From Candidatus Hydrogenedentota bacterium (GTDB taxonomy: Bacteria > Hydrogenedentota > Hydrogenedentia > Hydrogenedentales > SLHB01), in contig JADLHJ010000061.1 of the NCBI GenBank assembly GCA_020848835.1, positions 93,456 through 157,455 of the forward strand: DNA of 64,000 bases. Reading direction: 5' to 3'. Of the stretch, positions 8,166-16,195 are shown in pieces. The position numbers were made by a program, and so were the translations under genes. The notes below the pieces were generated by a model, which saw only the letters and a program-made list of their open reading frames with translations, was not told the origin of the DNA and ran no database searches. Positions within the stretch are counted from its first letter, which is position 1; each line of letters starts with the position of its first letter.

Positions 8166-9122
8166 GTGCAGATTCGTAAAGCAGTGATTACGGCAGCGGC
8201 GCGCGGCGCGCGGTTGTATCCCGCAGCCGATACCGTTCAGAAAGCCATGTTGCCATTGATGGATCGCGACGGATTGACGAAGCCGGTAATTCAGATCATC
8301 GCTGAAGAGGCGCTTGAAAGCGGCATCGAGGAAATCGTTGTCGTCTGCGCACCGGGGGATGAGGTGTACTACCGGCGGCATTTTCAGTCGTTGCGCGAGA
8401 ACCTCATGGAAGCGCAGCGCGGCGTAGAATGGGCACGGCTTCAATCGGAAAAAATCGCAAACCTCGAAGCACGGTTGCGCTTCGCCGTGCAAGACGACCC
8501 GCATGGCTATGGTCATGCAGTCTATTGTGCGCGGCCGTTCATCGGCGACGAGCCATTTCTTTTATTACTTGGCGATCACCTCTACGTTTCTCATATCGAC
8601 GGCAAGCGTTGCGCGCAACAACTCATCGAACTCGCACAACGGGAAGAGTGCGCGGTCGCCGCGGTCCAGGCCACGCGCGAACATCTGGTTGGTCGTTATG
8701 GGACTTTAACCGGCCGGCGTCAACAAGGGCTGGCGGGCGTTTATCAAATCGATCGCATAATCGAAAAACCATCTTTGAGCCAGGCGGAATTGGAGCTTAA
8801 CACGCCCGGACTCCGCGTGGGCCATTACCTCTGCTTCTTCGGCATGTACATCCTCACGCCAAATCTATTTTCGATCATCGATCAAGCCTTGCACGCCGGT
8901 GACGAGAAACACGATGTGGCGTTGACGCCATGTCTTCAGGAACTCGCGAAGCGCGAACGCTTTCTCGCACTCGAATTGCAGGGCACGCGCTACGACATCG
9001 GTGCGAAGTATGGCCTGCTGCAAACCCAACTCGCCCTTGCGCTCGCCGGCCACGATCGCGAAGAAATGATGACCGCCGTGCTCGAGTTGCTCGCCGAATC
9101 GGCGCGCCGCGCGAAGTCTTAG
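8166..9122 (+). CDS. galU: GalU-type nucleotidyltransferase (UTP-glucose-1-phosphate uridylyltransferase-like)
   Basis: 318 residues, usual GalU length. It would join UTP and a sugar 1-phosphate to give UDP-sugar and pyrophosphate in the cytoplasm. The N-terminal nucleotide-binding loop is AAARGARLYPAADTVQKAML, where GalU has GxGTRxLPxTKxxPKEML. Also visible are EEALESGIEEIVVV (about 53-66), LLLGDHLY (about 134, metal/nucleotide-binding Asp) and a FGMYILTP segment near 235. The first Gly of the loop is replaced and the catalytic Lys position reads Q-K, so the substrate may differ from glucose 1-phosphate. Start GTG 8166 has AAAGGA upstream. Only nine bases separate it from the kinase/pyrophosphorylase fusion, so the two are almost certainly one operon. 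Confidence 0.85.
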   Translation: MQIRKAVITAAARGARLYPAADTVQKAMLPLMDRDGLTKPVIQIIAEEALESGIEEIVVVCAPGDEVYYRRHFQSLRENLMEAQRGVEWARLQSEKIANLEARLRFAVQDDPHGYGHAVYCARPFIGDEPFLLLLGDHLYVSHIDGKRCAQQLIELAQREECAVAAVQATREHLVGRYGTLTGRRQQGLAGVYQIDRIIEKPSLSQAELELNTPGLRVGHYLCFFGMYILTPNLFSIIDQALHAGDEKHDVALTPCLQELAKRERFLALELQGTRYDIGAKYGLLQTQLALALAGHDREEMMTAVLELLAESARRAKS

Positions 9123-9131
9123 GCCACGCGC

Positions 9132-12100
9132 ATGAACCGCTTTATTGAAACGATCACAAGCGACAAGTCCGCCCTGCGCGAACGCGATTTCCGCGAACTC
9201 TGCGCGGGCATGGAAACGGCCGCCTTACTTCGCGCATGCGACGAGCTCGAAGCGTTCCGCCAGAAATCCGAAAACCTCTACGAGCGTGTGCGCGCGACAC
9301 TGTACTTGTACGCCGCGCATCGCTTCTTGCTGGAGGAAGCGAAAGGTGTCGCCGAGACTGGTTCGATTCCATACGGCGCGGTTTGCGATCTCCACGAACG
9401 CCGCTTTGAGGAAGCCATCGCGCAATTTCGCGTAGCGCAACGTGCGCATGGCGCAAGCGGCGCGCTCATGAGTGCGCTCGCGGAAGGCTATCACCACCTC
9501 GCGTTCCAAACGCTCGCGGACCAGGTGCGGCGCAGTGTGCGCGCGAGCCGCGGCAATCAGTGGATGTTTCGCGTCGGCCACGCGGACAATCACCCTGCGC
9601 GCATTCGTCCTGAATTGGTGCGCCGGGAAGATGGCTCGATCCTCTATCCCCTGTTGTCCGAACATACGCCGGTGCGCTTGGATCTAAGTCACAGCGGTTG
9701 GTCCGACATTTTCTTTCTGGGAATGGACTATCCGGACGGCGCGCGCGTCATCAACATCAGTGTGGATCTCGGCGTCTACGGCCGCGACAACGATGTATGT
9801 CCGCCCGTGGAAGCGCATGTGCGCGTAATTCCAGAGCCCTTGCTGCGCCTTACCAGTATCGATCTCGGCGCTACGAAGGATGTCACGACGCTCGACGATC
9901 TCTTCAATTTTGGCAATGACTATCTAAGCCTCATTAAGGCAGGCGTGATAGCGTCGGGTCTCATACCTTCATCCTTTGAAGGCACGCACCACAGCATCGC
10001 CGCGATTCTCGCCGCGGTTGTTGGACCCGGCATGGGGCTCGAACTCGTCACACAAGTCAACGATATCCCAAAAGGATCGCGGCTCGCTGTTTCGACAAAT
10101 CTGCTCGCGAGCATCGTGAGTGTGCTCATGCGCGCGACAGGCCAAACCGCGTCGCTCGAAGAGGGCTTGACGGAGAACGAACGCCGGCTCGTTGCGTCCC
10201 GTGCAATCCTCGGCGAATGGCTCGGCGGCAGCGGCGGCGGTTGGCAGGACAGTGGCGGCGTGTGGCCCGGCATAAAAGTGATCGAAGGCGCGCCCGCGCA
10301 TGAAGGCGATCCCGAGTTTGGGGTTAGCCGCGGGTGCTTGCTGCCGCGACACGCCGTGCTCGGCGAAAACGAAATGCATCCGGAGATCGCGGATCGCCTC
10401 GCACAATCGCTCGTGCTCGTGCACGGTGGCATGGCGCAGAACGTCGGGCCGATACTCGAAATGGTCACAGAAAAATATTTGCTGCGTTCCGGCCCCGAAT
10501 GGCGCGCACGCCAGCACATGCGCACGATTTTCGACGGCATTCTTACAGCATTGAAAAAAGGCGACGTACGCTCGCTCGCGCAACACACCACACAGAATTT
10601 TGACGGCCCGCTGAAAACCATCATCCCATGGGTCACGAACCATTTCACCGAAACGATGATTTCCAAATCGCGCGCGGCCCTCGGCGACAATTATTGGGGC
10701 TTTCAAATGCTCGGTGGCATGTCCGGTGGCGGCATGGCGATGTATGTCGCGCCCGAGGTCCACGGCGCATTCCGCGATCAGGCGCTCGACATCATGCGCT
10801 CCACCAAACGTTCGATCGAAGACGCGCTGCCCTTCGCGATGGACCCCGTCGTCTACGATTTCCGTATCAACATGCGCGGCACCTGGGCCACGCTGCACAG
10901 TGGCGAAGACGCGCTGATGCCCTCGCGCTATTACGCGTTGCAGGTTCCCGAGCTCGTGCGCCAATCGCCGGAGAACCTTTCCTATCTAAGACGCGCCGAA
11001 CTGGATCACTTTACCGCGCGCGGACAAGCGCACACGGAAACTTTCGGATTGCTGCGCACGATCGTGAGCAATTTGTTTCGGGTCTCCGATCCGGCGTCTC
11101 GCGCCGAACGCATCGAATGGGACCGCGAAGTCGATTCGATCAAGGCGAACAACGGTTTCGATCCCGTGCAGCACGAACAGATTCGCGCGGACCTCAAAGC
11201 GGGCCGCATAGGTCTCGCGCACAATCGCCTTTCCATCGAGACATCCATCGAAGACGTACACGACGGCGACGTCGCGTTGATGCAACACGCTGGAAAATCC
11301 AAATCGCGCGGCGAACGCGCCCTGCGCGAAGGCCGTGCGGCGGTGCTGTCGCTTGCGGGCGGCGTGGGTAGCCGCTGGACAACTGGCGCGGGTGTCATCA
11401 AAGCGCTAAATCCCTTCGTTAATTTAAGCGGAAAGCATCGCGGCTTCCTGGAAATACATTTGGCGAAGTCCCGCGCGGTGGCAGATGCATATGGGAAGGA
11501 TCCCGCGCACCTCGTATCCACGAGCTTCCTGACGCACGCGGCCATCGAGAAACATCTCGCGACTTCGAGCAATTTCGGATACGACGGCCCCGTGCTGTTG
11601 TCGCCGGGGCGATCGATTGCGCAACGCCTCGTGCCGATGGTGCGCGACCTTGTGTTCCTATGGGAAGAAACGCAGCAGGAAACGCTCGACGAACAGAAAC
11701 AAAAAGTGCGCGAAGCCGTGCGCGGCGCGCTGATAAATTGGGCGCGCGAAACTGGGGAAGGCAGCGATTACGCGGACAACGTGCCGATCCAACGTTTCAA
11801 TCCTCCCGGTCACTGGTACGAAGTGCCGAACCTGTTTCGCAACGGCGTACTCGCGCGTCTGCTGCGCGAACGTCCCGATATAGAGACCATCATGCTGCAC
11901 AACATCGACACGCTCGGCGCCGATCTCGATCCGGTTGCGTTGGGCCATCACCTTGAATCGGCCAATGTGTTGACCTTCGAAGTCGTGCCGCGCCGCATCG
12001 CGGACAGCGGCGGCGGTCTTGCCCGCGTGGGCGGGCGCGTTCGCTTGCTCGAAGGCCTCGCGCAACCGCGCGAAGAAGATGAATACAAACTGCGCTACTA

Positions 12101-12467
12101 CAATTCGATGACAACCTGGATCCAAATCGATCCGTTGCTGGCGGCGTTCGGATTGACCCGCGACGATCTCCATGGCCCCGATGATCGCATCGGTGAAGCT
12201 GTGCGCGCGATGGCGCAGCGGCTGCCCACATACGTCACAATCAAGGACGTAAAGAAGCGTTGGGGCCACGGACAGGAAGATGTGTATCCCGTCGCGCAGT
12301 TCGAGAAGTTGTGGAGCGACATGAGCGGGCTCGCGGATTTACAGTGCGGTTACCTCGCCGTATCGCGCATGCGCGGCCAGCAACTGAAAGATCCGTCCGA
12401 ACTTGATCCGTGGGCGAATGACGGCAGCAAGGACTACGTCGAAAAACTTTGCCGTTTCGGTGCGTAA
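9132..12467 (+). CDS. Bifunctional GHMP sugar kinase / UDPGP-type pyrophosphorylase fusion
   Basis: 1111 residues. After an unrecognised N-terminal region (1-175) comes a complete GHMP kinase of the fucokinase/heptose-kinase type: PVRLDLSHSGWSDIFFLG (about 180), ATP loop PKGSRLAVSTNLLA (about 314), a Gly-rich GEWLGGSGGGWQDSGG (about 361) and C-terminal motif QMLGGMSGGGMAMYVAP (about 525). From about 735 a eukaryotic-type UDPGP pyrophosphorylase follows: LAGGVGSRWTTGAGVIKALN (about 738) and LHNIDTLGADLD (about 920). The product would phosphorylate a free sugar at C1 and transfer it to a nucleotide. In Bacteroides FKP and plant FKGP the pyrophosphorylase comes first; here the order is reversed. 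The sugar and the nucleotide are not determined. It lies in an operon between the GalU-like gene and a membrane protein. Confidence 0.8.
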   Translation: MNRFIETITSDKSALRERDFRELCAGMETAALLRACDELEAFRQKSENLYERVRATLYLYAAHRFLLEEAKGVAETGSIPYGAVCDLHERRFEEAIAQFRVAQRAHGASGALMSALAEGYHHLAFQTLADQVRRSVRASRGNQWMFRVGHADNHPARIRPELVRREDGSILYPLLSEHTPVRLDLSHSGWSDIFFLGMDYPDGARVINISVDLGVYGRDNDVCPPVEAHVRVIPEPLLRLTSIDLGATKDVTTLDDLFNFGNDYLSLIKAGVIASGLIPSSFEGTHHSIAAILAAVVGPGMGLELVTQVNDIPKGSRLAVSTNLLASIVSVLMRATGQTASLEEGLTENERRLVASRAILGEWLGGSGGGWQDSGGVWPGIKVIEGAPAHEGDPEFGVSRGCLLPRHAVLGENEMHPEIADRLAQSLVLVHGGMAQNVGPILEMVTEKYLLRSGPEWRARQHMRTIFDGILTALKKGDVRSLAQHTTQNFDGPLKTIIPWVTNHFTETMISKSRAALGDNYWGFQMLGGMSGGGMAMYVAPEVHGAFRDQALDIMRSTKRSIEDALPFAMDPVVYDFRINMRGTWATLHSGEDALMPSRYYALQVPELVRQSPENLSYLRRAELDHFTARGQAHTETFGLLRTIVSNLFRVSDPASRAERIEWDREVDSIKANNGFDPVQHEQIRADLKAGRIGLAHNRLSIETSIEDVHDGDVALMQHAGKSKSRGERALREGRAAVLSLAGGVGSRWTTGAGVIKALNPFVNLSGKHRGFLEIHLAKSRAVADAYGKDPAHLVSTSFLTHAAIEKHLATSSNFGYDGPVLLSPGRSIAQRLVPMVRDLVFLWEETQQETLDEQKQKVREAVRGALINWARETGEGSDYADNVPIQRFNPPGHWYEVPNLFRNGVLARLLRERPDIETIMLHNIDTLGADLDPVALGHHLESANVLTFEVVPRRIADSGGGLARVGGRVRLLEGLAQPREEDEYKLRYYNSMTTWIQIDPLLAAFGLTRDDLHGPDDRIGEAVRAMAQRLPTYVTIKDVKKRWGHGQEDVYPVAQFEKLWSDMSGLADLQCGYLAVSRMRGQQLKDPSELDPWANDGSKDYVEKLCRFGA

Positions 12468-12469
12468 CG

Positions 12470-14212
12470 GTGCGCGCACCGAAAATCGATCTCACCAAAC
12501 ATCCGATCGCATATCCCTTGATCGCCGCCGCGTTGCTCACGGCAACCGGCCTCGGTGTAGGTTTCGTCGCAGACGATGCCTACCACTTGTTGGTGATGCG
12601 CGGCGATCGCGTCCCAGCGATCGATGGTAACTTATATTCGTTCATGCCGGGCGACGCGGCGATCGCGCAACCTTTCATAGAAACCGGACCCTTTCCGTGG
12701 TGGATGTATCCGGAAGCGAAGGCGCGTTTCTTTCGTCCACTTACCAATGCGCTGCACCATTTTGATTTCAACGTATTCGGCATGCACGCGTTCTGGTGGC
12801 ACCTTCATGGACTCCTCTGGTACCTCGCAATGGTCCTCGCGTGGATACTCATCGCGCGCAGATCGCTGTCGCCACCAATCGCCGCATTCGCGTCGTTGCT
12901 CTTCGCGATCGACAATACACACTGGATGCCCGCAGTTTGGATTGCCAACCGCAACGCGCTGATTGCATGCGTACCCGCACTATTCGGCGTATACGCGCAC
13001 ATACGCTGGCGCGAATCGAATTGGAAACCCGGCCTTTCGCTTTCCATCGCCGGATACATTACCGGCATGTTCGGCGGCGAAGCATGGCTCGGCATGTCGG
13101 CGTACGTGGCGGCGTATGAACTTTTCGGCCGCCGCGATTCTTTTGTGTCCCGCATGACTCACCTCTTGCCGGCTGCGACGTGCGCGATTGTGTACGCCGC
13201 AGCGTACATGCTCTCCGATTATGGTGTATACGGCTCCGGCGCGTATCTACAGCCGCTCAGCGGCGAATATGTGAAAGAGGCCCCGGGCCGCATACTCGGT
13301 CTCATCGGCGCGTACGTGTTTGGCGCACCCATTGATGCGTGGGCATTCTTCCCGTCGTCGCGCATCGCGTTCGCGGCAATTGGAATTATTGCCGTCATAC
13401 TCTTGTCCATCCTGTTGCACCGCGCGTGGCCCGCGTTGGAAGAACGCGACCGCTATGCGCTGCGTTGGCTAATCCCCGGCGCTGTGATGTCGATGCTACC
13501 CGTCATCGCCGCATTTCCCATGTCGCGCTTGCTATTAGGTCCATCGATCGCAGGCAGCGCAGTAATCGCTGTGGTTCTGACGCATTGGTGGCAGAGCCGC
13601 GTCAAAGGTCGTTTCCGAGCGTCCGGCATCGTGTGTGCATACATTGCGTTTATCCACATTGTCCTCGCCGTGATCGCGTGGCCGCTGCAATCTGGCATCG
13701 TGACATTTGTCGGGCGCTGGGGGGATCGCGCCTACCACGGCGCGGCAATCGACGATACACGCGTCGCGGAACAAAACCTCTATCTCATCGCCGCAAACGA
13801 TCCCATGACGATCATGTATCCGCCGATCATTCGCCGGCTCGCGGGTAGCCCGGTGCCGCGCAGTTGGCATTGTTTGTCCGCTTCGGGTTCCGATCACATC
13901 TTTACGCGCACGGCGGTAGAGACTTTTGAGTTGGAATGCAAAGACGGCGCGCTCGTTCAGGGTGTGTTCGCGGAAATCCTGCGCGACATCTCCGCGAATC
14001 CGTTTTCCGCCGGTGACAAGGTAAGACTCTTGGACGCCACAATCGAGGTACTCGATGTTGCGGACGGCAGGCCGCGTAAGATCCGCGTGACCTGCGACAA
14101 ACCGCTCGACGATCCTTCGATCGTCTTCCTGCAATGGAAAGACCGATCGCTGCAACTCTTCGCACTTCCCCCGGTGGGCGAATCACGCGAAGTAAAATAC
14201 TTCAGCGAGTAA
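12470..14212 (+). CDS. Polytopic membrane protein, GT-C glycosyltransferase-like
   Basis: About 580 residues with roughly nine to ten hydrophobic helices in the first 430 residues and a soluble C-terminal domain of about 150. The early segment ADDAYHL, then RPLTNALHHF and a long helix, and NTHWMPAVWIANRNALIA resemble the DDxxH and H-x-E/V-x-x-A-W-I-x-x-R patterns of PMT/GT39-like membrane glycosyltransferases and their TPR-bearing relatives; this is resemblance only. GTG 12470, three bases after the preceding stop, was chosen over TTG 12449, which would overlap it; no Shine-Dalgarno is seen for either. Operon position behind two sugar-nucleotide enzymes supports a glycan-transfer role. The 3' end overlaps the convergent sulfatase gene by 11 bp. 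Confidence 0.75.
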   Translation: MRAPKIDLTKHPIAYPLIAAALLTATGLGVGFVADDAYHLLVMRGDRVPAIDGNLYSFMPGDAAIAQPFIETGPFPWWMYPEAKARFFRPLTNALHHFDFNVFGMHAFWWHLHGLLWYLAMVLAWILIARRSLSPPIAAFASLLFAIDNTHWMPAVWIANRNALIACVPALFGVYAHIRWRESNWKPGLSLSIAGYITGMFGGEAWLGMSAYVAAYELFGRRDSFVSRMTHLLPAATCAIVYAAAYMLSDYGVYGSGAYLQPLSGEYVKEAPGRILGLIGAYVFGAPIDAWAFFPSSRIAFAAIGIIAVILLSILLHRAWPALEERDRYALRWLIPGAVMSMLPVIAAFPMSRLLLGPSIAGSAVIAVVLTHWWQSRVKGRFRASGIVCAYIAFIHIVLAVIAWPLQSGIVTFVGRWGDRAYHGAAIDDTRVAEQNLYLIAANDPMTIMYPPIIRRLAGSPVPRSWHCLSASGSDHIFTRTAVETFELECKDGALVQGVFAEILRDISANPFSAGDKVRLLDATIEVLDVADGRPRKIRVTCDKPLDDPSIVFLQWKDRSLQLFALPPVGESREVKYFSE

Positions 14213-15569
14213 CAGCGCGTTGGCGTTGCGGCTGACGATCGCGTCGCTCCCATAATGGTTCAATATTTTGCGAGTTCCATTGGTTCCAAGCCAGCCGCAA
14301 TTCGTTCGCCTTATCGGGCAGTTGCGCGATGAGGTTATGGTCTTCATGGATATCTTGCGATAGGTCATAGAGCGCGAGCGGTTCATTTGAAACTTGAACG
14401 AGTTTGAAGTTTCCTTTGCGCACGGCAAAGTTTTCTCCTTGCCGCCAGAAGAGGGCTTCATGCACCAGGGGGTGGGAGAGGAAGCTTAACCAAAGGTTTA
14501 AGCCGTCGCACGCGTCGTTATTGCCAATTTTACCGCCCGCCGCGGAAACAATCGTAGGAAGTATATCGAGCGAGATAACCGGTTCTGAGTAGGTGACGCC
14601 CGCCGGAACAAATCCTCCCGGCCATTGCATCATGAATGGCACGCGAATGCCTCCTTCGAGAAGCTGCGACTTGAAGCCGCGCAAAGGTCCATTCTGTGAT
14701 GTGATCTGAGGCGTAGGCCCGCCGTTGTCCGAGATGAAGATCACAAGTGTGTTGTCGGTCAGATCGTGTTCGTTTAATTTGCCCAAGATATTTCCTACGC
14801 CCGTATCCAGCGCAGTTAGCATCGCCGCAAACTTCCTACGCTTCTCGTCCTTTATGGATGCAAAAGGCGCGATGTATCTCTCCGGCGGATCCATGGGGTT
14901 GTGAACGGCATTGAAAGGCGCATACAAAAAGAACGGATGATGTTGATGCCGATCGATGAAGCCACAGGCTTCTCGCGCGAAATCGTCTGTGGTGTAGGTG
15001 ATCTCATCAACAACTGTCTTGCCGCGTAGGATTGGGTTCTTGGAATCCGCCTGCGCATCCACGTACGAATGCGCGCCGCCGAGAAATCCGTAGAACTCAT
15101 CGAAACCACGATCAGTGGGGTAGTAGCCATCGCGATTTCCGAGGTGCCACTTGCCGACCATGCCCGTTGCGTAACCAAGTTGCTTCATGCGCTGCGGGAG
15201 CGTGGTCTCCGACAGTGGCAATCCGAACACGTTTGCTTCTGTCCCTTGCGGGCCGGGATTGAATTCATGGCCGAACCGCTGCTGATAACGCCCCGTCATC
15301 AGTCCCGCGCGCGTCGGACTGCACACCGGGCACGTGACGTACCCATCGGTGAAGCGCACGCCGTTGCGCGCGATGGAATCGATATTCGGCGTGAGGATGT
15401 CTTTCGATCCCTGCACGCTCAACTCGCCGTACCCGAGATCGTCCGCTACGATGAGCACGACGTTCGGTTTGCGGCCAGCGGAAGGTTGCCCGCTAGTTTG
15501 GCAGCCACTCTGCATGACGGCACCGGCCCCGATCATGCCGCATAGTGCAAGGAATTCACGTCGTACCAT
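14202..15569 (-). CDS. Sulfatase (arylsulfatase family, exported lipoprotein)
   Basis: 455 residues. Hydrolyses sulfate esters, probably on sulfated polysaccharides. The alkaline-phosphatase-fold metal site begins with PNVVLIVADDLGYGELS (about 35-51). The sulfatase signature CSPTRAGLMTG (about 82-92) supplies the Cys that is converted to formylglycine (C-x-P-x-R). Also seen: GKWHLG (about 137) and a late metal-site segment FISDNGGPT (about 265). The N-terminus MVRREFLALCGMIGAGAV has a twin-arginine-like pair and is followed by a lipobox-like QSGC, so it may be a Tat lipoprotein. ATG 15569 has GAAGGGAG nine bases upstream. No sulfatase-modifying enzyme is adjacent. A family S1 sulfatase is likely; the subfamily and substrate are not readable. 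Confidence 0.93.
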   Translation of the reverse strand: MVRREFLALCGMIGAGAVMQSGCQTSGQPSAGRKPNVVLIVADDLGYGELSVQGSKDILTPNIDSIARNGVRFTDGYVTCPVCSPTRAGLMTGRYQQRFGHEFNPGPQGTEANVFGLPLSETTLPQRMKQLGYATGMVGKWHLGNRDGYYPTDRGFDEFYGFLGGAHSYVDAQADSKNPILRGKTVVDEITYTTDDFAREACGFIDRHQHHPFFLYAPFNAVHNPMDPPERYIAPFASIKDEKRRKFAAMLTALDTGVGNILGKLNEHDLTDNTLVIFISDNGGPTPQITSQNGPLRGFKSQLLEGGIRVPFMMQWPGGFVPAGVTYSEPVISLDILPTIVSAAGGKIGNNDACDGLNLWLSFLSHPLVHEALFWRQGENFAVRKGNFKLVQVSNEPLALYDLSQDIHEDHNLIAQLPDKANELRLAWNQWNSQNIEPLWERRDRQPQRQRAVTR

Positions 15570-15589
15570 GATTGTCGGCTCCCTTCCTC

Positions 15590-15669
15590 AACCACAGATT
15601 GCACAGATTGAATTCTACAAGAAACTGTTCTTCTGTCTTAAGTCTGTGTCATCTGTGCAATCTGTGGTT
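15590..15669. repeat. Perfect 19-bp inverted repeat, intergenic
   Basis: Arms 15590-15608 (AACCACAGATTGCACAGAT) and 15651-15669 are exact reverse complements, separated by 42 bases. It lies between the divergent sulfatase and yajD-type genes. The sequence resembles a dispersed class of 'CACAGATT' palindromes in large environmental genomes. A shorter relative (GAGGACACAGATTA) is visible near 28950. Confidence 0.8.
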
Positions 15670-15720
15670 AAAAGTCTTGTAGCGTATTGTACAATGCACC
15701 AACAATCGAGGCGACCCGCA

Positions 15721-16116
15721 ATGCGGCTCAAGAAGACAAAAATCGATCCCGAGCAGAAGGCGCAGTTTCTTGCGAAAGTAAAGCAGGAAAAGGACGCCAA
15801 ACAATCCGGCTACCGCGAACGCGCACTCGCACTGTTCCCGCACATTTGCGGACGCTGCGGTCGCGAATTCGCAGGCAAGAACCTCGCCGAACTCACCGTC
15901 CACCACAAGGACAACAACCACCTCAACAACCCGCCCGACGGCAGCAACTGGGAACTACTCTGCGTCTCCTGCCACGACGACGTGCACCAGGACGGAGACC
16001 GCGTTAACCATTTCGGCGGCTACGCCAAGGGCGCCGCACCAGATGAATCGCTCAGCCACAATCCGTTCTCGGGGCTCAAATCGATCCTCGGTGCTGACGA
16101 AAAGGGCGTTGACTGA
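15721..16116 (+). CDS. yajD: HNH nuclease, YajD family
   Basis: 131 residues. Strongly resembles E. coli YajD, a small predicted HNH endonuclease of unclear role. Visible: SGYRERALALFPHICGRCGREF (first CxxC), the HNH core around LTVHHKDNNHLNNPPDGSNW (catalytic His pair and Asn), then ELLCVSCHDDVHQ (second CxxC and last His), and the family's C-terminal NPFSGLKSIL. ATG 15721 was chosen because the family begins near there; the frame is open further upstream, and ATG 15694 is an alternative. The gene is divergent from the sulfatase and ends just before a large inverted repeat. A stand-alone housekeeping-type nuclease is more likely than a mobile-element gene. Confidence 0.88.
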   Translation: MRLKKTKIDPEQKAQFLAKVKQEKDAKQSGYRERALALFPHICGRCGREFAGKNLAELTVHHKDNNHLNNPPDGSNWELLCVSCHDDVHQDGDRVNHFGGYAKGAAPDESLSHNPFSGLKSILGADEKGVD

Positions 16117-16117
16117 A

Positions 16118-16191
16118 AAGGGAGCACGGGCGTCCCGCCCGTGATTTGCCTTCAACCATTCCAATCACGGGCGAGACGTCCGTGCTCCCTT
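16118..16191. repeat. 29-bp inverted repeat between convergent genes (terminator-like)
   Basis: Arms 16118-16146 and 16163-16191 are reverse complements with two mismatches in 29 positions, around a 16-base loop. The arms begin AAGGGAGCACGGGCG and end with CTCCCTT, and TTAAAA follows. It lies exactly between the yajD stop and the stop of the convergent PhoPQ-related gene, so it could serve as a bidirectional terminator. Its length also suits a dispersed palindromic repeat. Confidence 0.8.
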
Positions 16192-16195
16192 AAAA

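Noticed and set aside
15590..15669. Rho-independent terminator
   Set aside because: The loop is too long and no T-run follows; kept only as a repeat.
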